A stretch of DNA of 37,727 bases from Pirellulaceae bacterium. Its GTDB lineage: Bacteria; Planctomycetota; Planctomycetia; Pirellulales; Pirellulaceae. The notes under the pieces were generated by a model. It was not told the origin of the DNA. It saw only the letters and a program-made list of their open reading frames with translations, and made no database searches. Positions 25,729 through 34,934 of this stretch are shown here, in pieces (within the stretch, counting starts at the first letter, position 1; each line of letters begins with the position of its first letter). The stretch spans positions 1 to 37,727 of the forward strand of contig JAKVBZ010000049.1 in assembly GCA_022448645.1 (NCBI GenBank). The letters are read 5' to 3'. The translations under genes were made by a program, and so were the position numbers.

Positions 25729-28563
25729 TCATCGTTCCCTCCGTTGCAGTGCTGCATGCAAACACTGTCCCGTTACCGATTCGGCAACCTGTGCGATCTG
25801 TTCTGGAGTTCCTGTCGCTACGACTTGCCCACCCTGGTCGGCGGCACCGGGGCCAAGGTCGATAATGTGGTCGGCGGCCAACATGACTTGTACATTGTGC
25901 TCGATCACGATCAAAGAATGTCCCACGCTGATCAGAGCGTCAAAACAGTCGAGCAACTTGGTGACATCGGCAAAGTGTAGCCCTACAGTGGGCTCATCGA
26001 GCAGGATGACGGTACGCTTCCGGCTGGCAGTGCTCAGGTATCCTGCTAACTTTAAACGTTGTGCTTCTCCAGACGACAGGGTATTTGCTGGTTGTCCAAG
26101 CTGCAAGTAGTCGAGTCCCACATCAACAAGCCGCTTCAATTTGGTTTGGACTTTGATCTGTCCACGGAAGAATGAGAATGCCTCTCGCGCTGTCATCTTC
26201 AGTACGTCTGCAATACTTTTTCCGCGGTAGGTGACATCCAGGATTTCACGGCGGTAGCGACGGCCTCCGCAGTCGCGGCAAGAAACATATACGTCAGGCA
26301 TGAATTGCATGTCAATCGCGACAAATCCGTCACCCTTGCAGGCGTCGCACCGTCCACCGTCCACATTAAAGCTAAAGTGGCTGGCCGTATAGTTGTGAGT
26401 CTTGGCTTCAATTGTGTTGGCAAAAACGCCGCGAATGTCGTCAAATGCTTTTACGTAAGTTACTGGGTTGGATCGTTGAGAACGTGCGATGGGACTCTGA
26501 TCGACTAACAGGACGTCATCTACCTGTCCGACTCCGAGAACAGCCCTGGTGCCGGTGGGACGGATTGGTTCTTGTCGGAGTTGTTGTGCCAAGGCAGGGT
26601 ACAGGGTGTCTTGGATCAGTGTGCTTTTGCCAGCGCCACTGACACCGGTGACGAGACAGAGAACACCGAGAGGCAGGTCGACATCGATGTCCTGTAAATT
26701 GTTCTGGCAGGCGCCTTGGATGCGTATCTGACCTCGATCCGGTTTACGCCGCTCGGCTGGAAGTCCGATTCCACGGCGACCGGCAAGGTAGCTTCCTGTC
26801 AAGCTACCAGGATCGGCCAGCAAATCCTGACTGGATCCTTGGAATACGATTTCACCACCTTCGGCTCCGGCAGCGGGTCCAAATTCTACGACATGATCGG
26901 CCAGATGCAGGAATGCCTCTTCGTGCTCCACGACAACCACGGTGTTCCCACGGTTTTGTAGGCGTTGTACTTCTTGAGAAAGTCGTTCCACGTCGGTAGG
27001 GTGCAGGCCGGCGGATGGCTCGTCCAATACATACAGCAAGTCGATCAGATTGGAGGCCAAAGCGGAAGTTAACCCTACACGTTGAGCTTCCCCACTGCTC
27101 AGCGTTCGCACGGTTCGGTCCAAGGTGAGGTAGCCCAGTCCAACGGAGTCCAAGTATTTCAATCGGTTGAGGACTTGTTCTAACGCCACGCGTGCGATGG
27201 CTTGTTCTGCATCGTTCCATTGGATGCCTTGGATTCTTGGTAGTAATTCATTGACGCGTTGTTCGCACCAATCAGCAATGGAGCTACCGTCGATTTTCGC
27301 CGCGAGTGCTTGGGCGCCCAAACGAGTGCCTCCGCACGATGTGCAGGTGTGAGAGTGTTGCCAGCGACGTAGAAAAACCCGTACGCCCGTTTTGTAGCGG
27401 TGGCGTTGAAGCCAGCTGAAGAAGCCGTCGAGTCCGCCAAAATCACGTTCGGGTACTCCATGCTCTACCAACCCGAGTTGATGTGGAGAAAGTTCACCGA
27501 AGGGAATGTCGACCGGTAAATCGTAATCAGGTGCTAGTTCCAGGAGTTCTTCGAGTTCGTGCGCATAAGCAGGAGTATTCCAAGGAGCTATGGCGCCGTC
27601 GCGAAGAGATTTTGTTGAGTCGGGTACGACAAGACTCATGTCCATGCGTAAAACGTTGCCGAAACCTTCACAATCCGTACACGCGCCCAAGGGACTATTA
27701 AAGCTGTAGAGTTTGGGTTCTGGTTGCGCGTAGTCGATGCGACACCGAGTGCAACGTAGTGATTCACTAAAAGTTCGATACGCCCAGGAACGGCCATCCA
27801 GCTGGATGGTTTCTACAGATGTTGTGTCGGTGTCCTCCGCAAGCATTCCACATTGGCCTTGGCCTTTGTCCAAAGCCAATTCGATGGTTTCGGTCAACCG
27901 TTCGCGTGTGGTGGTTTCTGCGCGTAGGCGATCGGCAATCACCAGGAACTCGGCGTCGGTCTCGGAGAGAATGTCGGGTGCCTCAGCGCTGCTCAAATCT
28001 ACGGTTTTCCCAGCGTGCACGATGCGGATAAATCCATCGTGCAGTAAAGTTTGACAGGTGGTCTGCGTTTCTTCCTCGCCGGTGACCGTGACGGGAAAGA
28101 CGACCATCAGGCGGCCCTGTGGGAATGTGCTTTGTATCAAGTCCACCATGCTTTCAGGGGTCTCTTGCCGGACGGTTTCGCCACAACCCATGCAGACGAT
28201 GTGACCCAACTTGGCAAATAGTAGACGAAGGTATTCGGTAATTTCCGTTGCCGTGCCTACGGTTGTGCGGCCCGACAGTTGCGTTGAGGAAGCTTGTCGA
28301 ACCACTGCAATGGATGGAGGAAGACCTTCGATGGTGTCAGCATCGGGTTTGTCAAATTGTTCCAGAAAGAATCGTGAGTAAGTCGAAAAGCTTTCGAGAT
28401 ATCGGCGCTGGCCCTCGGCATATAAGGTGTCCAGAGCCATGCTGGTCTTGCCGCTACCACTGACTCCGCAAAAGGCGATGAGTCGATCGTGCGGCAAATC
28501 AAGGTCAACGTCCTTGAGGTTATGGACTCGAACGCCGCGTAGTACAATCCGTTCTGCCGACAA
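25729..28563 (-). CDS. uvrA: UvrA-family excinuclease ABC subunit A (variant)
   Basis: 944 residues. TTG start with AGGAAGG about 8 bases upstream. UvrA scans DNA for damage and loads UvrB in nucleotide-excision repair. Two ABC ATPase units are present, with Walker A GVSGSGKTS (33-41) and GVSGAGKST (about 637). ABC signatures read LSSGEAQR in both halves, where the family normally has LSGGEAQR. Walker B segments are VLDEPSAGLHP and LLDEPTVGLHF. Zinc modules are visible as CTRC...CTDC and CDAC...CRDC. The UvrB-interacting region (about 120-290) is present, so this is full length rather than the short UvrA2 type. No uvrB or uvrC is near. It may be a second UvrA paralogue with a changed signature motif. 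Confidence 0.93.
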   Translation of the reverse strand: MSAERIVLRGVRVHNLKDVDLDLPHDRLIAFCGVSGSGKTSMALDTLYAEGQRRYLESFSTYSRFFLEQFDKPDADTIEGLPPSIAVVRQASSTQLSGRTTVGTATEITEYLRLLFAKLGHIVCMGCGETVRQETPESMVDLIQSTFPQGRLMVVFPVTVTGEEETQTTCQTLLHDGFIRIVHAGKTVDLSSAEAPDILSETDAEFLVIADRLRAETTTRERLTETIELALDKGQGQCGMLAEDTDTTSVETIQLDGRSWAYRTFSESLRCTRCRIDYAQPEPKLYSFNSPLGACTDCEGFGNVLRMDMSLVVPDSTKSLRDGAIAPWNTPAYAHELEELLELAPDYDLPVDIPFGELSPHQLGLVEHGVPERDFGGLDGFFSWLQRHRYKTGVRVFLRRWQHSHTCTSCGGTRLGAQALAAKIDGSSIADWCEQRVNELLPRIQGIQWNDAEQAIARVALEQVLNRLKYLDSVGLGYLTLDRTVRTLSSGEAQRVGLTSALASNLIDLLYVLDEPSAGLHPTDVERLSQEVQRLQNRGNTVVVVEHEEAFLHLADHVVEFGPAAGAEGGEIVFQGSSQDLLADPGSLTGSYLAGRRGIGLPAERRKPDRGQIRIQGACQNNLQDIDVDLPLGVLCLVTGVSGAGKSTLIQDTLYPALAQQLRQEPIRPTGTRAVLGVGQVDDVLLVDQSPIARSQRSNPVTYVKAFDDIRGVFANTIEAKTHNYTASHFSFNVDGGRCDACKGDGFVAIDMQFMPDVYVSCRDCGGRRYRREILDVTYRGKSIADVLKMTAREAFSFFRGQIKVQTKLKRLVDVGLDYLQLGQPANTLSSGEAQRLKLAGYLSTASRKRTVILLDEPTVGLHFADVTKLLDCFDALISVGHSLIVIEHNVQVMLAADHIIDLGPGAADQGGQVVATGTPEQIAQVAESVTGQCLHAALQRRER

Positions 28564-29026
28564 TCTGTTTACCTTCCTGAGCTCTGTGGGTTCTACTCAA
28601 ACCCAGTATGATATCGTGGGGAAATCGATCATACTAGAAGCGTTTGCAAGCAGTCTTGGTGGACATGGTCGACCGTTTTTCAGGCTTTTCGATGATGCTG
28701 TCCGGGATTGACGGCCGGAAAGCCGTTCTTAGGCCGCCTTGGGGTCCGCCTCGAGTGGTTTCTGAAACTGGCTTGCCAGGGTTGATCGTACGGGATGGTG
28801 GGACAGATTTACCGATTCGGAGGAACGGCTTGAGATCCCGGTGACGTTCACTACGCAACGGCATGTTTGTCCGGCAGAAGAAAACGAATCATGGACTACC
28901 AGGCCGGGTGTGGAGATAGGGCTAGACTTGGCTTGGGGAGGGCTGCCAGGAACGTTTGGGAGTGAGTTGGTTTTAAGAAGCTGGTATCAGTTCAAGTGAT
29001 AAACGACCTCTTTGGATGCTTGTGTT
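28564..29026. other. Divergent intergenic region (463 bases)
   Basis: It separates uvrA (minus) from the membrane-protein/cupin/ligA set (plus) and must hold both promoters. An open frame at 28644-28844 has no ribosome site or recognisable domain. No LexA-type palindrome was noticed. Nothing else can be supported. Confidence 0.35.
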
Positions 29027-29344
29027 ATGGGATTTTCACGTAAAAGGCCGTTGAATCCGTTCTACATTGCCTTGGTAGTCATCGGAATTGTTTTTACGAT
29101 TACGGCTTGTGCCTATGGAGTCATGACTGTGCAGCAAATGACTTTTTCGGCAAACCGTCCGAATCATCCCTTGATGGCGTTTTTAGATCAGTATGGTGTC
29201 AGGCTGTTTGCGATCGAATTAGTGCTGTTGGCGGTCGCGACGACTGCGGCGATTGGAACAGATGGCTTCTGGGTCAGGCTTCACGAGAAAAAAATTGAAA
29301 AGGAGGCAATGCGAAATGAAGGTCACTCCAGCCGATCAGGTTGA
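29027..29344 (+). CDS. Small membrane protein with two predicted transmembrane helices
   Basis: 105 residues from the ATG at 29027; an upstream in-frame TTG would add five. The N-terminus is basic (GFSRKRPLNP). The first membrane helix covers about residues 12-35 (FYIALVVIGIVFTITACAYG), the second about 56-78 (LFAIELVLLAVATTAAIG), and a charged tail follows (RLHEKKIEKEAMRNEG). I do not recognise the family. Its 3' end overlaps the cupin gene by 29 bases, and the cupin ribosome site lies inside it, so the two are co-expressed. Confidence 0.7.
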   Translation: MGFSRKRPLNPFYIALVVIGIVFTITACAYGVMTVQQMTFSANRPNHPLMAFLDQYGVRLFAIELVLLAVATTAAIGTDGFWVRLHEKKIEKEAMRNEGHSSRSG

Positions 29345-29702
29345 AGAAAAAATCGTCGATATGCCAGGTGCGCATGGTTGTTCTGTGCGGTGGTTGGTCA
29401 GTGAGTCTGACGGAGCACCGAACTTTGCGATGCGGCAGTTCGAGGTGGCACCAGGCGGCTACACTCCACGTCATAGTCATCCCTATGAACACGAAGTTTA
29501 TGTACTGCAGGGACAAGGAACGGTATTGGATGATGATCAAGAGCGTCCGTTGAAAACCGGAGACGTTGTCCTGGTACGGCCCGACGAAATTCATCAGTTT
29601 CGCAATACTGGCGAGGCCCCCATGCGGTTTCTGTGCCTGGTTCCGAATTCGTCGGCAACGCTGCCCGTCACTTTGGCACCGGAATGTGGTAGCGAGTCAT
29701 AA
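29316..29702 (+). CDS. Cupin-domain protein
   Basis: 128 residues from the ATG at 29316, which has AGGAGG (29301-29306) 9 bases upstream; the longer frame from 29253 is less likely. One conserved-barrel cupin: motif 1 is GGYTPRHSHPYEHEVYVLQG with metal-ligand candidates H53, H55 and E60; motif 2 is GDVVLVRPDEIHQFRN with H93. The domain starts near residue 30 and ends near 112. Small single cupins include sugar isomerases, dioxygenases and regulators; the job of this one is unknown. It overlaps the membrane-protein gene upstream and ends 5 bases before ligA, so the three form an operon. Confidence 0.85.
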   Translation: MKVTPADQVEEKIVDMPGAHGCSVRWLVSESDGAPNFAMRQFEVAPGGYTPRHSHPYEHEVYVLQGQGTVLDDDQERPLKTGDVVLVRPDEIHQFRNTGEAPMRFLCLVPNSSATLPVTLAPECGSES

Positions 29703-29707
29703 CGAAG

Positions 29708-31699
29708 ATGAGCAGTCAACTCCGTATTGATCAACTCGAAGAAGAAGTACGTCACCACCGGTTGTTGTACTATAACGAACAGCCGGAAATTAGCGACGAA
29801 GAATTCGATACGCTCGTTGAAGAACTCCAGGAGATCGCTCCGAACAGTCCCGTTTTAGCTGAAGTGGGTGCCCCGGTGTCGCTCGACGAAACTCCGTCAG
29901 GCGCCAAGCTGCCCACCAAGTCTCACCGTATTCCCATGGGGTCGTTGGACAAGGTGCCCGAGGACAGGCTGGATGCTTGGGGGCAAAAAGCGGGGCCCAC
30001 CTTTCTCGTGCAAGAAAAGTTAGATGGTATTAGTCTCGAACTTGAGTATGAAAACGGTCAATTGGTCGACGCTATCACGCGCGGGGATGGATTCGTTGGT
30101 GAAGTGGTCACTCACAATGCCATCAAATTTAAGAACGTGGCCCAACGGTTGCCAAACGAATTCACTGGCAGCCTGCGCGGAGAAGTGATCCTGCGTTTGA
30201 GTGTCTTTCGTGAGTTCTTTGAGGAGCAAGGATTTCAGAATCCCCGCAATACCGTTAGCGGAACCGTTCGCAAGAAACATGGCGATCGGTCACTGAATCG
30301 CCATTTTGAAATGCATTGTTTTGACGTGGTGGCCTCTGACGTTGAATTTGCGACCGAAAAAGAAAAAATGGCGTATTTGGAGACGGAGTTGGGTGTTTCC
30401 ATCGCTCAGACGTTTTACGACCAGGAAATTGCCGGAGTGAGGCGTATCTTTCTCGACTACGCCGGTGATTCGGTGGCGGGCGTCCCCGGGCGACGTCAGG
30501 ATCTCGACTATGAAATAGACGGTCTCGTTCTACGGTGTGATTCGATTGCCAAGCAACGCGAATTAGGAGTTGTCGGTAACCGACCGCGGTACGCCACGGC
30601 ATACAAGTTTGTTTCCGAAGGACGCGTCACGACATTGGAAAATGTGGATTGGTCGTTAGGGCTCGGTGGGCGATTGACGCCCGTGGCGCGGCTCGAGCCC
30701 GTGAGGATAGCGGGAGTGACCGTTTCGAATGCCACGCTTCATAACTTGGATTATTTAAGCGAACTTGGTTTGCGTATTGGCGATCGCGTGTTAGTAGAAC
30801 GAAAAGGCGATGTCATTCCTCAGGTTGTGAAGGTGATTGCTTCTCAGGGGGGAACGGTTCCACAACCACCCAGTCACTGTCCTGTCTGCCAGCAAGAGTT
30901 GGTCGTTGAAAAGAAATATGTGCGTTGTGTGAACGAAACATGTGGTGGTCGGATCTATGGAGATCTTAAGAAGTGGATTGATGAGATGGATATCGATTCC
31001 ATTGGAGAAAAATGGATTCGCATATTCATTGACCAAGGGTTAATCGAGTCACCACAGGATTTGTATCACTTGACTCTTGACGACCTGTTGCCGCTGGAGC
31101 GTATGGGGAATACGCTCGCCGAAAAAATGGTTCGAAATATTGCAGAGGGTCGTCAGCCCGAATTGGATCGTTTTCTGGCCGCATTGAACATTCCCGAATT
31201 CTCGCGAAGCCGTGCTCAAATGCTGATGGCTGCCGGGCACGATTCGCTAGACAAAATTCGGGCGCTTGGCGTTGATGAAATCGAGGTGGTGAAGGGGTTT
31301 GCACAAACGTTGGCCGAGAAAGTGCATGCAGGTTTGGCCTCTCGTAGCGGACGTATCGATGCTTTGTTGGCGGCCGGTATCAAAATAGTGTCGATCACCG
31401 AGAACGGCGATGCGAACGATGCCGCTGCGGGGAGCGGCGTTCTGGCCGGCAAGTCATTTTGTTTCACAGGTGCCGTTCAGTCCGTCAACGAGTCAACCGG
31501 AAAGCGGTGGACTCGGAAGCAGTTGCAAGAAATGGTCCGTGGTGGAGGCGGCAAGGTGGCGTCCGATGTGGCAAAAGATCTCGACTATTTAGTGATGGCC
31601 GATCCTAGTTCCACTTCCTCAAAAGCCAAGAAAGCTCGTCAGCACGGAACCACGCTCCTTTCGGAGGAGGAGTTCTTACAGATGTTACAAGAAGCCTAG
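29708..31699 (+). CDS. ligA: NAD-dependent DNA ligase, divergent LigA
   Basis: 663 residues, ATG 5 bases after the cupin stop. It seals nicks using NAD. Domains in order: NAD-binding Ia (HHRLLYYNEQPEISDEEFD, 16-34); adenylation domain with the AMP-accepting lysine in EKLDGIS (K104), TRGDGFVGE, LRGEVILR, DYEIDGLVLR and ATAYKFVSEG. Then an OB-fold (VGVxP-type loop altered to GGRLTPVARLEPVRIAGVTVS), zinc finger (CPVC...CVNETC, about 393-415), HhH region (about 460-560) and a C-terminal BRCT (about 580-660; GKSFCFTGAV). All parts are present but several motifs differ from standard LigA (KLDGIS not KVDGLA/KLDGLA; NPRNTVSGTVRK). It may be a second, variant LigA of the genome. Confidence 0.92.
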   Translation: MSSQLRIDQLEEEVRHHRLLYYNEQPEISDEEFDTLVEELQEIAPNSPVLAEVGAPVSLDETPSGAKLPTKSHRIPMGSLDKVPEDRLDAWGQKAGPTFLVQEKLDGISLELEYENGQLVDAITRGDGFVGEVVTHNAIKFKNVAQRLPNEFTGSLRGEVILRLSVFREFFEEQGFQNPRNTVSGTVRKKHGDRSLNRHFEMHCFDVVASDVEFATEKEKMAYLETELGVSIAQTFYDQEIAGVRRIFLDYAGDSVAGVPGRRQDLDYEIDGLVLRCDSIAKQRELGVVGNRPRYATAYKFVSEGRVTTLENVDWSLGLGGRLTPVARLEPVRIAGVTVSNATLHNLDYLSELGLRIGDRVLVERKGDVIPQVVKVIASQGGTVPQPPSHCPVCQQELVVEKKYVRCVNETCGGRIYGDLKKWIDEMDIDSIGEKWIRIFIDQGLIESPQDLYHLTLDDLLPLERMGNTLAEKMVRNIAEGRQPELDRFLAALNIPEFSRSRAQMLMAAGHDSLDKIRALGVDEIEVVKGFAQTLAEKVHAGLASRSGRIDALLAAGIKIVSITENGDANDAAAGSGVLAGKSFCFTGAVQSVNESTGKRWTRKQLQEMVRGGGGKVASDVAKDLDYLVMADPSSTSSKAKKARQHGTTLLSEEEFLQMLQEA

Positions 31700-31874
31700 C
31701 TGGATGCACGAGGCCCCTCGCATCGCTTGATAGAATGGACGTCAACGTCCTAGTTGCTTGGGTAAGAGGGCCGAATGTTTTTGCCTGGGGCCGTTTTATT
31801 AGATGGAACGGACGGCAGTTTCACAAATTGGTGACATTAACTGGTGCGTCCGGTCCTGGTCCAGCTTCGGCAGG

Positions 31875-33164
31875 TCATTGCACGCTTCCTGCTGGTACCA
31901 ATTCAATGCCAGAATGGTCCGCGCGAATCCGTAGTTGGATCGACCAGATCATATTGTTTCTGGCGTCCTTGAACCGATGTCCGCCGGTACCGATGTAGGC
32001 GACATACGCTGTGCCGTCGGGCATGAGACAGCTACGGGAATAGCCATAAGTGTTGTCAATGAGGAATCCATGATGTTTGGAGGGCGCCATCCAGGTCTGA
32101 CCACCGTCGGTGCTGAAAATGGCCCTCAGTCCTCCCCCACCTAGATTCTTGTTGTAGCATCCGTGAATGCAAACCAATGTTCCATCTGCCATCACCTGGA
32201 GGGTCGGGGCGAACATTTGGAAGCCAAAAGCCACAGGTTGTGTCCAGGTTCGGCCGTCATCTGACGACCACGCCAGCGCCCCTTCTCGCCGGGTGATCAT
32301 GACCAATCGACCATCCTGCAATCGGACCATGCTGGCCTCACTCTGATTTTGGTCGGTGACGATCTGGGAAATCAACTTCCAGCTCGCACCGCGATCGGTT
32401 GATCGAAATACGGCAATTACCCAGCGGTTGAGCGCCTTGTCTCTGCCGTAGCTTGTCAGCAGAACCGACTTGTCGGGAAGTTCCAAGGGTGGTCCATCCG
32501 TGGCTTCCATAAGGAAGACAGGTGGCAGTCTGTGGGGCTCAGTTTCCCAGGTTCGGCCTCCGTCGAACGACCGTACTACGCCGGTCCGCGGTCCTCGTGA
32601 TGGATCGAGATGTTCGCAGTCCTCCTTGACACTGGCTGCGGTGAACATACTACAGACAAGGGTACCGTCCGACAGTTCGGTGATGGCTGGATGGCGATCG
32701 TCGTACGGAGTGTCCAACAACGTCTGTGGCTTACTCCATGTCGTGCCGTTGTCGGTCGAACGTACAAACATCGCCCGGCCACCTCGCGGTGCCTCAACGT
32801 CGAACACGCCTGGAAATTCTTCGTTCCATCTTGCCACGTAGTCTGGCGGCAGCGGCGTGGGGCGTGAAGCGTGCCAATAGCCCGCATTGAAGCTGACGTA
32901 CATCGTGCCGTCACGCAGGCGCACAGGAGATTCCCAGCCTACAAATCCGTAATAGCCGGGGAATGGATCGGGTTGGTTCACGCCTGGACCAACAATCATT
33001 TTGCGACATTTGGCAGCCGTTAGCTGGGATTCACCTCCCTCGACGACGATCACCTGCGGGGGCGACTCGTGGTTGTTTGGCTCAGCGACAACTTCGTGTC
33101 TTGCACTCAGTGTCCAGCACGTCACTGAAATAAAAACCCAAACCCGTAACTGCACTGTATTCAT
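31875..33164 (-). CDS. Secreted BNR/Asp-box sialidase-like protein
   Basis: 429 residues, ATG start. A signal peptide (about 1-27, ending near AEPN) suggests export. Five Asp boxes (SxDxGxTW) mark the beta-propeller: STDNGTTW 136-143, SFDGGRTW 199-206, STDRGASW 255-262, SSDDGRTW 300-307 and STDGGQTW 351-358. This is the fold of exo-alpha-sialidases and related glycan hydrolases. VRLRDGTMYVSFN and SRSCLMPDGTAYVAYIGTGG are typical propeller strands. An Arg triad like that of true sialidases cannot be assigned by eye, so the activity may be a different glycosidase or only binding. Planctomycetes carry many such proteins near sulfatase genes, but no sulfatase is in this window. Single gene. Confidence 0.85.
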   Translation of the reverse strand: MNTVQLRVWVFISVTCWTLSARHEVVAEPNNHESPPQVIVVEGGESQLTAAKCRKMIVGPGVNQPDPFPGYYGFVGWESPVRLRDGTMYVSFNAGYWHASRPTPLPPDYVARWNEEFPGVFDVEAPRGGRAMFVRSTDNGTTWSKPQTLLDTPYDDRHPAITELSDGTLVCSMFTAASVKEDCEHLDPSRGPRTGVVRSFDGGRTWETEPHRLPPVFLMEATDGPPLELPDKSVLLTSYGRDKALNRWVIAVFRSTDRGASWKLISQIVTDQNQSEASMVRLQDGRLVMITRREGALAWSSDDGRTWTQPVAFGFQMFAPTLQVMADGTLVCIHGCYNKNLGGGGLRAIFSTDGGQTWMAPSKHHGFLIDNTYGYSRSCLMPDGTAYVAYIGTGGHRFKDARNNMIWSIQLRIRADHSGIELVPAGSVQ

Positions 33165-33334
33165 GGATCAACCTGCCGAGGAGCGGTCTTTCTGTCTGCG
33201 AATTGCATCAAAGATGATGCGTGGAACCTTTGATTTGCAAGATGTTGCTGGATGCGCTCCATGAGCTTGTTCATTCTACTCGACGAAACTTGCTTTAAAA
33301 TAGCGATTCGGAATATTTGGATTTGGGTGTTGTG

Positions 33335-33368
33335 GGCGCCGTAGCAGAGAGAAGCTATATTCGGCGCC
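33335..33368. repeat. Hairpin with ends matching the tRNA-Cys acceptor stem
   Basis: GGCGCCG-TAGC at 33335-33345 pairs with GCTA at 33354-33357 and, after a four-base bulge TATT, with CGGCGCC at 33362-33368. The outer 7 bp plus TAGC are identical to the start of the tRNA-Cys at 15286, and CGGCGCCT (33362-33369) is identical to the tRNA end including the discriminator T. It lies between the GNAT and sialidase genes. Confidence 0.5.
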
Positions 33369-33422
33369 TGCCGTGAAAGCTGTGTCGGATTCTTGCTGTG
33401 GCAAGCAAACGTGCCTGCGGTG

Positions 33423-34355
33423 TCACGCTTGGTCCAGGCCCCACACGAAGAGACGCTTGCAGATACGAGGTGTGACGCGATCGCGATCGACGATGTAAAT
33501 CATCTCGTGCGCCATGCCTTTGCAGCTCGGAAGCGGTTGCGGCATCGCTCCCTGATTGGTGGCCCACGTCAACAGATCCTGACGAGGATGATAAACGACC
33601 AATGGTCGACCAGGTTCCGACGGTTGAGTAGTCAAGAGGTGGTTCAGGATAGTCGTAATTCCTTCAAGCGTGCCACCATATTCGGTCAATCCTTTTTTAT
33701 TGGTTGCTTGTCCGTCGACTAAATAAGCCACTACTTGCCCCTCTTGTTTGGCGACCCAAACAGGAACTTTTGGCAAGGTAAAGAGCAGTCGTGCTTCATC
33801 GCGAGTACGGGTAAAGCGTACGGGCTGTTGGTCATAAAGGGCAAGCACCTGATCCAGGTAGATCCCAAGATCGAAAGGCTCGACCTCGAAGTTCGTTGAT
33901 GGCGCTGGGTTGCATGAAATGTTGTCCATCGGAACAAGCCAGCCGTGTGGAGTGACGGTTTTCCAGCCGAGTTTGATGTAGAATTCGGGCACCATCGTCC
34001 ACAAGATGCCCAGGTCAAATGCCTCTTCGTGAAGCGTTCGTTGTAAATCTTTCATCAAACTGGCAGCGTGGCCTAGTCGGCGATGGTCGGGATGCGTGGC
34101 GACCGAAACGACGATAGCTACTTTGAACGTCTGCTCATCGTCCACCAACTCTCGTTCCCAGATCGCAGCATGACTGACGATGCGCCCATCCGACTTGATC
34201 ACACGGGAATTGCGAGCGTTCTTGCGGCAAAAGACGAGCGGAAAATCAGTCAGTAAATGCTGGTCAGTGACGCCTCGTGGTCGGCGAAAGATACTGTCTA
34301 ATAGATCGCCGACTTCTGGCAGCTCGTCAGGCTGAATGGGGCGAGGCACGGACAT
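33423..34355 (-). CDS. GNAT-family N-acetyltransferase
   Basis: 310 residues from the ATG at 34355 (MSVPRPIQPDELPEVGDLLD). An in-frame start 18 codons earlier lacks the family-like beginning. The GNAT core (about 5-150) shows VAIVVSVATHPDHRRLGHAASLMKDL, of which VATHPDHRRLGHA is the acetyl-CoA pyrophosphate loop (consensus Q/RxxGxG/A), and AFDLGILWTMVPEFYIKLGWKTV, the usual last strand-helix unit with the Tyr. The C-terminal about 150 residues form an extra domain (VWVAKQEGQVVAYLVDG), as in Eis-like or two-domain GNAT proteins. The substrate is unknown. No signal peptide. Single gene. Confidence 0.85.
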   Translation of the reverse strand: MSVPRPIQPDELPEVGDLLDSIFRRPRGVTDQHLLTDFPLVFCRKNARNSRVIKSDGRIVSHAAIWERELVDDEQTFKVAIVVSVATHPDHRRLGHAASLMKDLQRTLHEEAFDLGILWTMVPEFYIKLGWKTVTPHGWLVPMDNISCNPAPSTNFEVEPFDLGIYLDQVLALYDQQPVRFTRTRDEARLLFTLPKVPVWVAKQEGQVVAYLVDGQATNKKGLTEYGGTLEGITTILNHLLTTQPSEPGRPLVVYHPRQDLLTWATNQGAMPQPLPSCKGMAHEMIYIVDRDRVTPRICKRLFVWGLDQA

Positions 34356-34934
34356 CAGGGTTGGAGATAGCGAGAAATGAAGAAAGGATACAAGGGTCGG
34401 CACTAGCATATCAGAAGGCAGTTGAAATGCGAGGCGTAGGGGACTCGCTTGATCCCCCTATGCGGTCGGCCGAACGGCGCGACCCGGTGAGGAAAACTTA
34501 GGACTTTCTTATCCGATGACGGACGGCTTGTGTTGTTCCGCGTTTCAGTCGTCAATGACGATGTTAGCTGAACCAGAAGTGTTATTCGGTAGGTTTGATT
34601 GTCCTGTTGTACGACAGGGCAGACCGAGAAGTGGTTAAAGGGAAGTAGCTCCCGGTAAGTTGCAAGCAGCCTAGGATTCTCGGTGGATTTATAAACACAA
34701 TCGCGCAAAATAGGGTGGGAGTAGGACAGCGATACATGCTGTGTTTGGTGTGACGCGTGGTTTAGATGTTGTCTTTTCTTTGCTGGTCGATTCGTCAAAA
34801 CTACGGAGACGAAATCCACGAAACACACAGAAAGCTTGTTAGGTGGTCGGGTTGTCCTTGAGATCCGTGTCCTTCTTCGGGCACACGCTTCATGTGCTTC
34901 CGTGGGTCTTATTGCAGATGTCGAGGCGAAGCGA
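34356..34934. other. Intergenic region (579 bases) between the GNAT gene and fliG
   Basis: It holds the leader of the GNAT gene and the 3' flank of fliG (both minus strand). A long open minus frame here (34403-35014) runs into fliG out of frame and looks like chance. No terminator with a T-tract and no RNA gene could be identified. Confidence 0.35.

Noticed and set aside
28644..28844. Plus-strand frame of 66 codons upstream of the membrane-protein gene
   Set aside because: No ribosome site and no recognisable domain; it sits in the divergent promoter region.
31737..31750. GGACGT-CA-ACGTCC palindrome after ligA
   Set aside because: The loop is too short for a stable RNA hairpin, there is no T-tract and no second copy; probably chance.
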